From: Zasmidium citrigriseum
Taxonomy: Eukaryota > Ascomycota > Dothideomycetes > Mycosphaerellales > Mycosphaerellaceae
Assembly: GCA_002786025.1 (NCBI GenBank)
Contig: NHNW01000050.1
Location: 1 to 64,000 of the forward strand
Direction of reading: 5' to 3'
DNA: 64,000 bases
Shown here: piece by piece, positions 11,830-23,599 of the stretch
How positions within the stretch are numbered: the first letter of the stretch is position 1
Layout: every line of letters starts with the position of its first letter
Position numbers and translations under genes: made by a program
Notes under the pieces: generated by a model
Told to the model about the DNA's origin: nothing
Seen by the model: the letters and a program-made list of their open reading frames with translations, nothing else
Databases searched by the model: none

Positions 11830-13380
11830 GATTATAAGGAGCTAGTAGAGGAAGAGGATATTAAGGCTATAATCGACGATAACTTCTACCTTATATACCC
11901 GGTATAGCGAACTAATCCTCTATAGGAGAATACTAGTATCCTTAATTACCCGGAGTATTATAATAAGACTTCCTAATAACTAGCCTAGATTATAGCTAAA
12001 CGCTACTACCTACGAGGAATAATACGCTAACGATATTATATACTAGTATTATAGTTAAGGAAGTTCGTAGTCTAAGGCGGTATCTTATTCTAGTAACCTT
12101 ATAAGTATACTCCGTTATAGCGTATTATAGATTAACTCTATATATAGGACTAGATCTTATATACCTTCTACGAGAAGAATAGCTATTATAGTACTAATAT
12201 TATATTCGATATAATTTAGCGTAGATACTAGTAGGAAGGGCTATATCTATCTTACTCTAAGTATTTTAAATTATATAGTCTATATAACTACCGGAATAGA
12301 TACCCTTAGCTAGCTAAACTCCGCCTAACTATATAGAACTTCGTTAGCGAAAGATAGGCTATAGATCCTATCTATATTAATACCTATAGGTATCTACTTA
12401 TAGTAAGGGAGGTACTTAGTAGATAGATCGAAGTTAAATATATTAACTATTCTTCTAAGAAAGTAACTACCTAGATTATTACTAACTAGCTATATACCGA
12501 TATCTTCTACTAATATAGAACTCCTCTAGAAATTATTCTTAATAATACGAAGTAGTACGCTAGTAAAGTAGCTCGTCTACTTACTAGCCTAGGTATTAAG
12601 AGAGTTCGTATTTCCCTATATAATTCCTATTCGAATACTTAAGTTAAAGTTAGATATTAGCTATTACTAGATACCTTTACTAAACTTACGAATAGTACCC
12701 TAACTAGGTAGAGGAAATAGGTTCCTACTATTACCTAGGCGGATCGAATAATAACTAATAGTCGAACTAGCTAATCTCCCTATACTATTATATTTAGGTA
12801 TAAAGTAGTACTACCTATTAAAGTCGAATACCCTACTACTACTATCTAAGATTAGGATATAGTCCGTAATTATAGAACGCTTCTATAGTATCGTACTAAG
12901 TAGCTCTAATATATAGAAGGATTACTTAAGGAACTTTAAGCTCGCTAGAAGCGGATAAAGGCTACTATAAAGTAGTACTACGACGGCCGTAATAATATTA
13001 GCTTTAAGGAATTTTAACCTAGCGATACAGTCCTTATATATCGTACCGAAGATAAATATAATAAATCTAATAAGTTATCCTTCTACTAGAAAGGTCCCTT
13101 TCGTATTAGAGAGAGAGATATAACTAGCTTCTCGAAGCTAGAACGGCTATACTCCTATCTACTAGAGGAACTAGATAGTACTAAAATAGATAGGACCTTC
13201 GCGTACTATCTTCTTAAGAAGGTTACCTACCTATTCTATACGATAGAAGAGAATATTAGTAATCCTACCCCTAATATCGCTAAAGCTAATTAGCCGCGAC
13301 TATTTAAGGCTAAAGATAAGGATAAACTAGAAGATAATAATAATCTTAAGGAAGAAGACCTATAATTTACTAAGCTAGGT
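11830..13380 (+). pseudogene. Integrase and C-terminal domain of the Gypsy element, RIP-destroyed
   Basis: After RNase H the frame continues into a core-like region (PQLAKLRLTIQNF, VREVLSRQIEVKYI, NNTKQYASKVARLL). At about 12,840-13,210 a typical post-integrase tail follows: RNYRTLLQYRTKQLQ, QYYDGRNNISF, then KGPFRIRE resembling the GPY/F module. Integrase placed after RNase H is the Ty3/Gypsy, not Ty1/Copia, arrangement. Confidence 0.65.
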
Positions 13381-13773
13381 ATCGCTTATCTATAGTTAAG
13401 CCTCCTATAGCTAAGCTCTAAAGAAAGGGAAAGGTACTAGAAGTACGACTAGCTAGATTTTCTTCGAAATTCTTACTCGTTACCCTACTTATTATATTAG
13501 CCTTATAACTAAAGGCTATATACTTTTAGAAACCTATTACTCCCTAGATTATATATAAGCTAAGAGGTACTCTTATACGATATAGGCTTTTACTTCTACG
13601 CTAGCTCGTAGTCCTAGTCGCTATCTTTATCTTCCTCGATATACTCCTTATAGATAGACGATAGTCTATATGTACGCGCCTTCTATTACTATATATAACC
13701 TCCTCGTTATATACTAGACCTCTATACGCCTCTAGGGAATTACGATATCGATAATCCCTATACTTTTATATTT

Positions 13774-13794
13774 ATACCCTAGCGAGGTATAAAT
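13774..13794. repeat. Element palindrome, copy 3 (after integrase)
   Basis: TATACCCTAGCGAGGTATAAA: arms TATACC/GGTATA around a short centre. It separates pol from accessory ghost 1. Confidence 0.55.
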
Positions 13795-14109
13795 ATCTAG
13801 TAGTAGAAAACTAGCTATAATCTCGGTAATAGATAGGTACTAGCTATCTACGAGCTCTTCCGGAATTACGATTATAGTAATAAGTAAAGAGGAGGAGTAA
13901 GGAATATAAAGTAGTCCCCTAAGGTAGTTATAAGCTATAACTTCTATATTAGGAATAGCGCTAGCTACGTATAACTTCCTACTACCCTCGCGCCTTTAGC
14001 TATTCTTCTACTATATAACGACTAATACTTTTAAGCGATAACTTAATCTACGCCTCCGCCTATTAGTAAAGATCGCTATTATACTAGCTACCGCTTTCGA
14101 ACCCTATAC

Positions 14110-15070
14110 TATTAGACCTACCTTACTTATTTACTAAAATATCGGATCTCGAAGCTATCGAATTAGTCTTAGAGACCGAGTCTAAGGAGCTCTAGTTAGA
14201 GTATAACTATATCCTTAGCTTACCTATAAATAGCGGCTATAAGTAAGAAGCTTACTAATAGCGTATCCGTAATATCGAGAATACTATCGAGTACCTTAAA
14301 ATAGATCGTAATTAGATCCGCTCTACTCTAATTAGTAAATAGAATAGAATATCGGATATTATAGATATCTTTATCTACGACTACCTCGCCGCCTACCTAG
14401 GAGTAATAGTTATTCCTACTATAGTTACCGAGGATTATATATTTCGAGTAGTAGAACTAAGACTATAGGCCTCTTATCTATAGTATTAGATCTTCTACCT
14501 TATAGAATAAGATACTAGAGGATAACGTAATAACGATTAGGGCCCTTACTTTAATATTAACGAGATCCGCGCTAATCTAGATCTACTTTAGTAAGATATT
14601 ACTCTATAGAAACATATCCTTAACGAGTATACTATTATAGGGAACGCCCGTCTTCGCTAGGATATCGATCTATAGCGTAAGCTCGAGAGTCGTTATACTT
14701 ACTATCCTCCTAGCTATTATAAATCTCGCTACTCTATCTATTGTCTAGGCTATCGTAATAATACTACTAGCTATACTAACGGTACTACCTACGGCCCTTA
14801 ACTTCCTATTAATACTAACTTTATTATAAGAAATATCGATAGTATCGATAGACTATTCCTAAACCCTCTAAACTAGTAAGCTACTTAGATCGACGCCTAA
14901 GTTCGCTAGCTTAATACGTAAGGAAGGAATACTCGCTATAGTTATACTAGTCTAAATAGCCTACTTCGATAAAAGAGGCCCGAGAATAATCGAGTTACTA
15001 AGGATTAGAGTCGTACTATATAGGCTAATCGCCGCTACCTTAAGCGCCTATAAGAATAGTACTATATAAT
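14110..15070 (+). pseudogene. Accessory ORF ghost 1 of three paralogues, coiled-coil-like
   Basis: Located downstream of pol and bracketed by palindrome copies at 13,774 and 15,327. The reading-through frame starts near a Phe/Glu-rich segment (LVLETESKELQ) and contains FNINEI at about 14,550. A Gln/Glu/Leu-rich stretch (LLQQDITLQKHIL, then RQDIDLQRKLES) looks coiled-coil-forming. The same blocks recur in the next two ghosts. There is no enzyme motif; the function is unknown. Confidence 0.5.
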
Positions 15071-15326
15071 AAGATTACGTCCTAAGTAAGTAGTATTAAA
15101 AGGAGTATATTAGGAATAAAAAAGGGATTTTACTAGGGAGAATTAGACGGAAGAATTAGGAGTTAGCTTATAGTAATAGCTACTTCTTCTCCGTAAACCT
15201 TCTAGTTTAGGGCTCTTTAGTATAAAAACCTTTATCCCTTCTCTTAGTCGCTACTTCTATATCTATTACCTACGTCTCGTACCTATAGGAGAAGTAATAT
15301 TAAGAATAGCTCGTTACTTTTATAAT

Positions 15327-15348
15327 TATACTCTACTAGGGTATAAAA
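15327..15348. repeat. Element palindrome, copy 4
   Basis: Contains TATACTCTACTAGGGTATAA. It sits between accessory ghosts 1 and 2. Confidence 0.6.
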
Positions 15349-15559
15349 GGTTAGAGCCGCTACTACCTAGTACCTATACCGCCTCTACGCTATTAGGTAA
15401 TACTCGTAGATTATTAGTATATCTAAAGTTATTACTAAAGTAACTAGGTCTAGAACTAAAGGCTTCTAATAGATTATATATAGTAATTTCCTAATTAGGC
15501 CTAGCGGCTATCGCTAGTATAACTTCCTACTACTACTCGAATATTAACCTTCTTCGCGT

Positions 15560-16640
15560 TATACTACGACTCGTATCTTTTACGATAGATCTAAGCCTTC
15601 TTCCTCTAAAGCTATAAAAGCTTTATTAAAAGCTAAACGCCTATTATATAAGAAACGCCTATACTAATACCGCTAATATAAGCGATATCCGCGCTCTAAA
15701 AGAAGTTATCCGCCTCGAGTATACTAAGCTCTATTAAGAGATAAAGTATTTATACTTAAACGCCTATACTAGCTATAGAAATCTTACCTATATAGAAGCT
15801 ACCTCGCGCTATATTAGTAATATTTCTTATACTCGCTACCTACTAATAGATATAGATAAGGAGCTAGATAATCTACTATACGATAAGACTTAAGATAGTA
15901 ATCGGATAATAAACGAGTAGTAGTAGACCTTCTTTAGTCGCTAGTATTACCTACCCTCTACTACTAAGAGATAGTAGTATTACGCTAATATAGTCGAGCC
16001 CTATATCCTTACTACTTAGCTAAATATCTCTATCGTCCGCCTACTATATATAGGCGTATAGAACTAGAGAAATAGAGAACCTAACCCCGCCTTTAACTTT
16101 AACGAGATCTACCTATCTCTTTAAGCGAGTTATTCTAATACTTATCTATAAGCCTATATTATTAATAAGTATTATATAAATAGTAACTTCTAAGGACGCT
16201 AGACTCTTAGTATATAGTAAGATCTAGAACGCTACTATACCTAGCCTAATCCTTACGCTTTTAATAGTTATTAGTCTATCTTCTACCTTAGTACTCTACC
16301 TCTAGTAATACTAGCGCCTAGTACCTACTCGTTCCCTAGCTAGCTATAGATAGATATTCGCTAGAGGGTCCGCTATAGTATAATTATAAACTAGATAGAG
16401 TATAAAGCCGATCTCTCTCGCCGCTATACTAATCTAAAGCGTCGTTATAAGAAGGTCGATTATATAATAGGCTTATAGCTAGTCTAGCGAGTTCGTATCC
16501 GCTAATATAATAAAGGTAATATCGAGTTACTACTATAAGGTTATCTACCTAGCCTAGAATAGGTACTCTAACGCTTTAAGCTTAGGGAGGTATAGATAAC
16601 TTTAGGCCTAGGAATTAAGGATAGAGGTATAGATAGGATA
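15560..16640 (+). pseudogene. Accessory ORF ghost 2 of three paralogues
   Basis: Lies between palindrome copies at 15,327 and 16,945. It contains FNFNEIYLSLQ at about 16,085, in the same relative place as FNINEI and FNTNEI in its neighbours, followed by INKYYINSN, RQTLSIQQDLERYY and a basic tail. Continuity was not verified along its whole length and a frameshift near 15,690 is possible. Confidence 0.45.
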
Positions 16641-16944
16641 TATAGTAGTAGCTATTTACTATTTATATCGAGCCTCTAACTTCGAGTCTACTAGTAATAT
16701 AGTTTACTTCTACTTTCTCCTCCTTTCCTTTATTATATCTATTTATATTCCCGTTATCTATATAATATAGGAAGATTATACTATATCCTCCCTCTTATAT
16801 CCTAAACTAACTTTATTAGCTCTATACCTAGATAAGATAAGTTCCCTACTATTATCGAGAATCCTTCGAAGTATATTACTAACTCTAGAATATAATTCCT
16901 ATAATAGTACTATATCGCTAGAGTAGCTTAGTACTTTCTATAAT

Positions 16945-16968
16945 TTATACCCTACTAGGGTACGAACG
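16945..16968. repeat. Element palindrome, copy 5
   Basis: Contains TACCCTACTAGGGTA, a perfect 6-bp-arm palindrome with centre ACT, followed by CGAACG. It sits between accessory ghosts 2 and 3. Confidence 0.65.
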
Positions 16969-17059
16969 TAATAAATATATCCCTAGACGATCTATAATAA
17001 CCCTACTCGGCTAAAAGGCGTATTCTCTCTATATCTACGCTACTTATATTTAAATAATA

Positions 17060-18040
17060 TAGACTATACCTTTCGCTATAGCCGCTTTCGAGAAACTAAT
17101 CTTAGTTATTAAGACCGAATCTCTAGAGCTCTAGATAGAACGAAACTATATTCTCTAGCTACTATCTACCCCTTATTTAGTATAGGAAACTCGCTAATAG
17201 CGAGTACGTAAAATTAAGGATCTAATTAAATACTTAGAATATAACCGGACTTAGCTACGCTATATTTAAGCTTAGGAAGAAGAAGCTACCTAGTAGTTAG
17301 CCTAACCGATTCCTACGGACTTTAGGAAACGATACTAAATCGATATTATCGAACTACGCCTCGCCTAGTATCGCCTTCGAACGCCTATTATCTAGCTTAT
17401 ATAGAGAGGCGCTAGGGATTAGCGCGATAATAATAGATACCTACGCTTTAATACTAACGAAATCGATACTAAACTATAACTACTATAAGAAGAGATCGAG
17501 CTATAGGAGGTAATACTTACTAAATATACTACTATAGGTAATACGTAGAGGCGTTAGATAGTAGATCTATAATAGGAGCTAGAGAATTAGCGAAGATACT
17601 CTACCCCTAGATCTCGAGATTCTTACTACTTAATCTATTAGCTTAGGTATACTAACGACTATACTAGACGGACTCCTAGAACTACTACTAGCCTACCCTT
17701 TATTATTAGAACTAGCTCGCGTATTCGATAAATCGATAGGCGTAAGATACTCCTTATTAATTCCCTCGACCTATAATTAGTACTATTTTAGGTACTAGAC
17801 TACTAATAGAGGGCTACGTTCCGAATAATAGCTAGCTTAGATCCTTCTCTCCGATAATAATACCTAGAGTTTAGCGCTATTCTAAACGGTTAGATCTAAG
17901 TTCTTACTCCTACTCGACTCTATAGATACTCCTACTACGAATAGGTATATACTAGGGATATTCTAAGGATTATAGGGAAGGCCTTTAATAGAGTACCTAT
18001 TTTAGGCTAAATTAGAACGCCTATAGTTAAGTAGTTAGCC
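17060..18040 (+). pseudogene. Accessory ORF ghost 3 of three paralogues
   Basis: Bracketed by palindromes at 16,945 and 18,063. It opens with AAFEKLILVIKTESLELQ, similar to the opening of ghost 1, then RVRKIKDLIKYLE. FNTNEIDTKLQLLQEEI lies near 17,450, then KYTTIGNTQRRQIVDL. The match with ghost 1 is visible over at least 150 residues even after RIP. Confidence 0.5.
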
Positions 18041-18062
18041 TTTAGATATCGCTTTTATAATC

Positions 18063-18083
18063 GTACTCCGCTAGGGTATAAAC
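18063..18083. repeat. Element palindrome, copy 6
   Basis: Contains GTACTCCGCTAGGGTATAAA. It sits between accessory ghost 3 and the long 3' ghost. Confidence 0.55.
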
Positions 18084-18399
18084 GCCTAACCTCCCTAACT
18101 AGCTACCTATACGACTCTATAAGCTACGTATATATATAGGGATAATACTATTATCGCCTCTCTCGCTTAAGAACTAAACTAGACTCTCTCGCTTCTAGGT
18201 TTATAATACTAGCTCTCGATATACTACTATCCGATTAACTACTATATATAGTACGTATTATAGTATAGCTAGCTAGTTACGAGGTATCTAAATATATAGA
18301 ACCTATATAAGTAATTTAGAAGTATAAATATTTATAGTTTACTAAAGATACTATATATAACTATAGTAGCTTAGCCTATAAAGCTAGCTACCGCTATAG

Positions 18400-21300
18400 G
18401 TACTTAAGCCCCCTTCTATTCTACTAACCTCTTAACTTTAATAATACTAATAATACTACTACCTTTAGTACCTCGAACCTTCCGACTTCTTTAAGCTCTT
18501 CCTCTATTAATAGTTCTACTCTTACTAACTTTACTAAATACCTACTAATAACTTTATTACTTTCCGCCTACTCTAATACTATAGCGCGCTTTAGAGGTAG
18601 AGCGCTAATACCCGCTATACTAGCTAGCTCTAATCTAGCCTATAGTCTTATAAAGCCTAGTAAACTTAAGGTATTATAACTCCTTAGGTCTATAGACTAT
18701 ATTAGAGACTTCTACGACTACTAGTTCCCCTTAGTTACTAACGATTCCCTAAGCGTACTTAATAAGAACTTAGATTAGCTTAGCGATTTCCTTAAGACTC
18801 TAAGCGATAAGAATAAGACTAACTTTACTAACTTTATCTATATATATACTAACTACTTTATCGAGAGGCGGTCTATTAGTATACTAGAAATAGTAGATTA
18901 TATTAAGAAAGCTACTAATATAGCGCCTAATCGTCGTAAATATAAGGCGCTAGATAAAGTATTAATATAGGGAGAAAAGGCTTATAATTAGTATATAGTA
19001 TTAAGGAAGGCTATAGCTTCCTAGCTATCTTTACCTATTAAGCGTTACTTTATATAGTACTTCCTCGATATTAGTATACTACCTTAACGATAGAAGGAGT
19101 TTACTACCTTTATCTTTAGCTATAAGGATTAGAAGGTAGTCGCTCCTTATATTAGTAAAGCCTTTATTTAAAGACTTATAGATTATAAAGGTAAGGGTAG
19201 CCTAAGTAATAACTATCGGGTCGAGTAGACTAATCTAGATACTATCGATAATAGTAAGAAGAAGTATCTTATTAATACTATCGATCTTAACTTAACGGAA
19301 GTATAAGACTAGCTAACGAAGAATAACCTTAGACTATACTTAGAAGATTAGTTCCTTTACCTAGTTAATCCTTATATCTAGGAAGAGTTATAGATACCTA
19401 TACCTAATACTAGCTCCTTAAATTAGAATAAGTAGCGAGGACCTCCTCCTACTAGTAGCTATCCTCGAACTAATACTAACTCTACTCCTCCTTCGATTTA
19501 AGAGAAAGCCGCTCTATCTTAATAAGGTCCTACTAGAAACCTACGCCCTTATACGAAGCTACTACCTTTAAACTTAAGATAGGGTTAGAATCCTCCCCGA
19601 CCTAGTTACTAGCGCTCTATATCTAATACCTTACCTAACTATCTAAAGAGTAACCCTACTTCTAGCTAAGTTACGCCTATATAATAGTCGCCTACTCCTT
19701 CTCGCTCTAGTAGCTATAGCTAAACTAACTCTAGTCTTTCTTATACTAGATTAGGAAACCTTCCCTAATCTAGCTCTAGTAACTTCTCTCGTCCTACCTC
19801 TAGTACTTTTAGTAACTCTCCTACGGTATCTAATTATAGTAGTATATTACTACCTAGTAATAAGAAGTCTTAGATCTATAATAAGTACCTAGGATTTATA
19901 GATACTACCCTAATCGCTTAGATTAATTATACTAATAAGAATAAGCTAAAATTTACTAATAATTAAATCTAGTAGTATCTTAAGGATTATAACGAGAATA
20001 GTAAGCGCTAATACGTAAGCCTACTCTACTATAATTACTTACGACTATTTATAAGTAGGATCCTAGGAATACTAAACTAATAAGGTAACTATACTACCTT
20101 AACGAGTAAGGTTAGAGCTATAGTTACTACTAAAGATAACCTTAATAGGTTCTACTATTAGAACCCTAACTAGTTTAATATACTTTACTACTCTAACGTC
20201 CCTTCTAATACCTTTAGTCCCTATCGCTTTATAGCCTAAATATATAATATACTTATAAGCTAGAAGATTCCTTTTCTAAACTTAGCCCTAGCTATATTAT
20301 ATATAGTAGGTAAACTAAGTAAGGATAACTAGGAGAAGAATAGTAACCTTACCTTAAAAGGCCTCTTTAACTAGTAGGAGAGTCCCTTCTATACTAAGAA
20401 CCCTAGAAATAATCTAGCCTTAGCTAGGAATACTATCTATAATATTACTATAGATAAGGTACGGATATATTAATAGTACTAGCGCTTAATTTAAGAGAAG
20501 TATAACCTAGGATAGAGACGTACTATAGTTTACGGATTAATTTAGTAGTTAATAAGGACTAACCCTATCTACTACCTTCTCTATATACTATTATACTTAG
20601 ACTCTTACTCTACCTTTATATTATACTCCTACTATATTAAGGATTAATATAGGGCTAGTAGTACTAAAGAGAGTAATATAGAAGCTTAAGCCTTCTACTA
20701 CTTAGACTTTAATATCGAGCGTATATATACGCCTAAAGGTAGGTAGAATATAATATAGAGCTTACTTACTCTTCTAACTAAAGATACTAGCGACTATACT
20801 ATTATTATCTCTAGTATATATAAGTATAAGAAGTAGGATCTCTAGGTAAAGTTACTTAAGGAGCGCTAAGGACTATAATCTAAAGCTAAGATTAAGACTA
20901 TTAATAAGAAGATATAGATACCTAAAGACGCTAAGAAGTACGATACTAACTAGAAGCCTATTCTATATAGTAAGCTTAATATTCGGATTTCTATACCTTC
21001 TTTACTATATAGTACTTAAAAGTAGACTAAGGAGCGAATTAACCTATTCCCCTAGCTCGTTAAAGTAGACCCTTAGAGAGAAGTACTTAAGATTCCTAGT
21101 AGTAGTAGCTAGACTAATCTAAATATATCTTACCGCGATCTCGTAGCTCTAAAGGTAATACCTTCTAGATTCGCTAATATCTTTAATAAGATCCCCTTCT
21201 ACTTTCCGGCTACGATTAAGATAGATTTAACCTAGCCTATTAGTAATACGTTAATTACTTAGCGTCGGTAGTCCGATCTAATAGTTATTAATAACTAGTA

Positions 21301-21630
21301 TAAGATATACCGTATATTATAGGAGTACTATAATACTAGACTAAATAACGCTAACTCTAGGTAGTTAATCTAGCTTTATAAGTATCGTACTATAGCTATA
21401 AATAAATTCTATAAGAAGTAGGCGGTCGTCTAGGGAATAGAGAAGAAAGCCTTCGGTAATAACTCCTACTTTAATAATAATAGGGACTTTAGTAGGTTAC
21501 CGTCTACTTTCGAGGCGCCTATTCCTAAACTCCTAGAAGATAAGGAGTTATCTATCTTAGAAGGTAATTTTATTAACGACGACAGTATAGCGGTAGATAA
21601 GGATAGGAATATACTAAAGTAAGCTAATTA
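18400..21630 (+). pseudogene. Long accessory ORF ghost in the 3' part of the Gypsy element
   Basis: After the palindrome at 18,063 a plus-strand frame can be followed, through TAG/TAA, for about 1,000 codons to the palindrome at 21,634. The first third is helical and capsid-like (DYIRDFYDYQFPL, LIQGEKAYNQYI). The middle is Ser/Pro/Thr/Asn-rich and looks disordered. The last third has mixed charged blocks. It might be a second gag-like or envelope-like product, or captured host sequence. No diagnostic motif was found. Confidence 0.4.
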
Positions 21631-21631
21631 T

Positions 21632-21658
21632 CGTTTATACCCTACTAGAGTATAAACG
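21632..21658. repeat. Element palindrome, copy 7 (best preserved arms)
   Basis: Arms CGTTTATAC and GTATAAACG flank a 9-base centre, CCTACTAGA. The core GGGTATAAA seen in other copies is here AGTATAAA. It closes the last accessory ghost, about 125 bp before the 3' LTR. RIP has probably weakened the pairing in the other copies. Confidence 0.65.
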
Positions 21659-21771
21659 CTAAAGGTACTACTATAGGTTAAGGCTTCTAATTAAGTATTT
21701 CCTTTATTCTATAATAGATTACGTTTAATTTCTAGGTATAAAGGTATAAGTCTATAGGTTAGACTTATAGT

Positions 21772-21782
21772 AAGGGAGGGAA
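21772..21782 (+). other. Polypurine tract of the Gypsy element
   Basis: AAGGGAGGGAA abuts the first base of the 3' LTR, the position where plus-strand DNA synthesis is primed in LTR retrotransposons. It contains no CpA or TpG and so escaped RIP on this strand. Confidence 0.8.
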
Positions 21783-22140
21783 TATAGGCTAGCTAGCTAA
21801 CTTCTATAGTAAATACTAAGGCTACTAGTACCTACCTTTAACCTCTAAGCTATAAGTACCTTTATTATTATTATAATACCTACTTTATATATATACGACT
21901 AGCTTCTTATATATTATACGATATAGATAGATATAGTAAAATCCTATATACTAAACTTCTTCTCTTCTTTTATAGCTTCCTTTAGAAGTACCTCTATATA
22001 TATAAATACCTCTATATATCTAAACCTACTAATAGAGCTATATTATACTCTCTATTAAGATCTATCGCCTATAACCCCTCTTTAGCTCTATTACCTACTT
22101 AGTAACTATAGGTAGGTTAGTCTATAGGCGCTAGATTATA
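21783..22140 (+). repeat. 3' LTR, 358 bp
   Basis: Same length and sequence as 5,024-5,381 except for a few RIP-type changes (CG to TA at about four sites plus single transitions). It is preceded directly by the polypurine tract and followed by CTAG, which also precedes the 5' LTR. Confidence 0.92.
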
Positions 22141-22509
22141 CTAGTAGCGACGAGGATAGATTATACTTTGTTATATTCGCTTATATAGCTAGTAGGCGTA
22201 GTTAGTAGATATCTTATAATATTTTCTCGATATCGCGTAGTCGATTTTTATTACTCTAGCGTAAAAATTAGTAGTATTAAAAGAAGGATTAAATTACGAT
22301 AAAAGCTCGGCTTTAAAGCTAAGCTTTCGGCTATTCCTATTAGTTTATAATTATATTATTATATATATAATAGTTAGATCTTTATAGTCGGCGTATATAG
22401 CTAGCTCGTTTTTTAACCTATATAGTATCTATATCTCGCGTTTATATATATATAGTAAACTACTTATATAAGGTAGTCTCTCCTATTATTTTAGTATTCT
22501 TACTAGGCT

Positions 22510-22596
22510 AAAGTAGGCTAAGGTAGGCTTTATCTAAGCTTTAGCCTAGCTTCGACTTAGTCTACTAGGCTTTACTTCTTTAGCTTAGCCTACTTT
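22510..22596. repeat. Cluster of TAGGCTA/TAGCCTA motifs with a 13-bp inverted repeat
   Basis: AAAGTAGGCTAAG (22,510-22,522) and its exact reverse complement CTTAGCCTACTTT (22,584-22,596) enclose further TAGGCT/AGCCTA copies. It could be the terminal repeat of a small DNA transposon or simply low-complexity sequence. No partner was found further right. Confidence 0.45.
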
Positions 22597-22759
22597 AACT
22601 ATTAGGCTTAAGCCTAGCCTACTTCGTCGTTTAGGTAAAGCGTAGTAGGAGTAATATAGGATTATAAGAGTAGGATAAGGAGTATAATAGAACCTCTAAC
22701 TTATACTTACTTTCTAGTAGTTTATAGCCTACCTAGGCTATAGATATATACTATAGATA

Positions 22760-23150
22760 GGCTAGAGTTTCTAGCTAAGAATCTATATAGATTCTTAAGA
22801 GATAGCTATCGTATAGGTATAAAGAAGAAAATTACTACTTTATTAGAAAGACTAAGTATATTAAGAGTTAGTAAGTAAGTTAAGTAGAAGGCTTTAGTAG
22901 ATATTAGTTAGGAATTAGGTCTAGAGATTAAATATACTAGTAAAAGGATATTAAGAAAGGTTATAATTACTACTACTTTAATACTACTATAATAGACTAG
23001 AATAGCTAAGTATAGATTATATAAAAGAGTTAGATATTATATTTTAAAGCTAGCTCTATAAACTAATATTTCTATATAGATAGTTTATTACCTACTTCGC
23101 TTCGATAAGTATTATATATAACTCTAAGCCTATATATAGATTTAGGAGCT
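22760..23150 (+). pseudogene. RIP-destroyed ghost, possibly the helix-turn-helix part of a Tc1/mariner-like transposase
   Basis: The plus strand, read through stops, gives KKKITTLLERLSI, then VKQKALVDISQELGLEIKY and TSKRILRKV. This resembles the R-K-L...ELG...T-x-x-R-x-L pattern of Tc1-family DNA-binding domains. The DDE catalytic part was not recognised. The inverted repeat at 22,510-22,596 lies just upstream. Confidence 0.25.
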
Positions 23151-23599
23151 ACTTCTAAACTAGTAGATTAAAGTCGGTAGGTAGGAGGATTCGTCTTCTT
23201 TAGTACTACTAGACTTATCCTTACTATTACTTTTCTATACCTTCTCTTTACCTCGCTATTTACTATAATTCTCGTAGCTACGATATATTATTATCCTTTA
23301 TAGAATACTACCTTTAAGCCTAGTCTATTACGCTAAACTTTCTAAGGCTAATCTATATAATTAGGATTTAGAATATATAGTATAAGGAAGTATCGTATAA
23401 AATACTATATATAGGGGGAGTTAGGTTATATTTATATAAGTTCTTATTCTAACTATACGCTACCTCTTTATAAGTCTTATTAATATTAGTAGTACCTATA
23501 TTATTATAGACTATATATTAGACTTTCGGATCTAACGATTTAGATTCTAGTTATCCTAGATAGTAAAGGCGGACCTTTTAGAATACTATAGTAAGGAAT

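Larger units (their letters stand above)
5024..22140 (+). mobile_element. Very large (17.1 kb) RIP-inactivated Ty3/Gypsy LTR retrotransposon
   Basis: Two near-identical 358-bp direct repeats (5,024-5,381 and 21,783-22,140) bound a 16.4-kb interior. A purine run AAGGGAGGGAA ends immediately before the 3' LTR. CTAG lies just outside both ends, as a 4-bp target duplication (or 5-bp CTAGT if the LTR starts one base later). LTR ends are TA...TA, as expected from RIP of TG...CA. In plus orientation the interior reads gag with zinc knuckle, protease, RT, RNase H, integrase, the Ty3/Gypsy order, ending near 13,400. A further 8 kb holds three paralogous ORF ghosts and one long one. Fungal Gypsy elements are usually 5-8 kb, so this is unusually large. 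Nesting is possible, but only this LTR pair was seen. No primer-binding site could be assigned. Confidence 0.88.
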
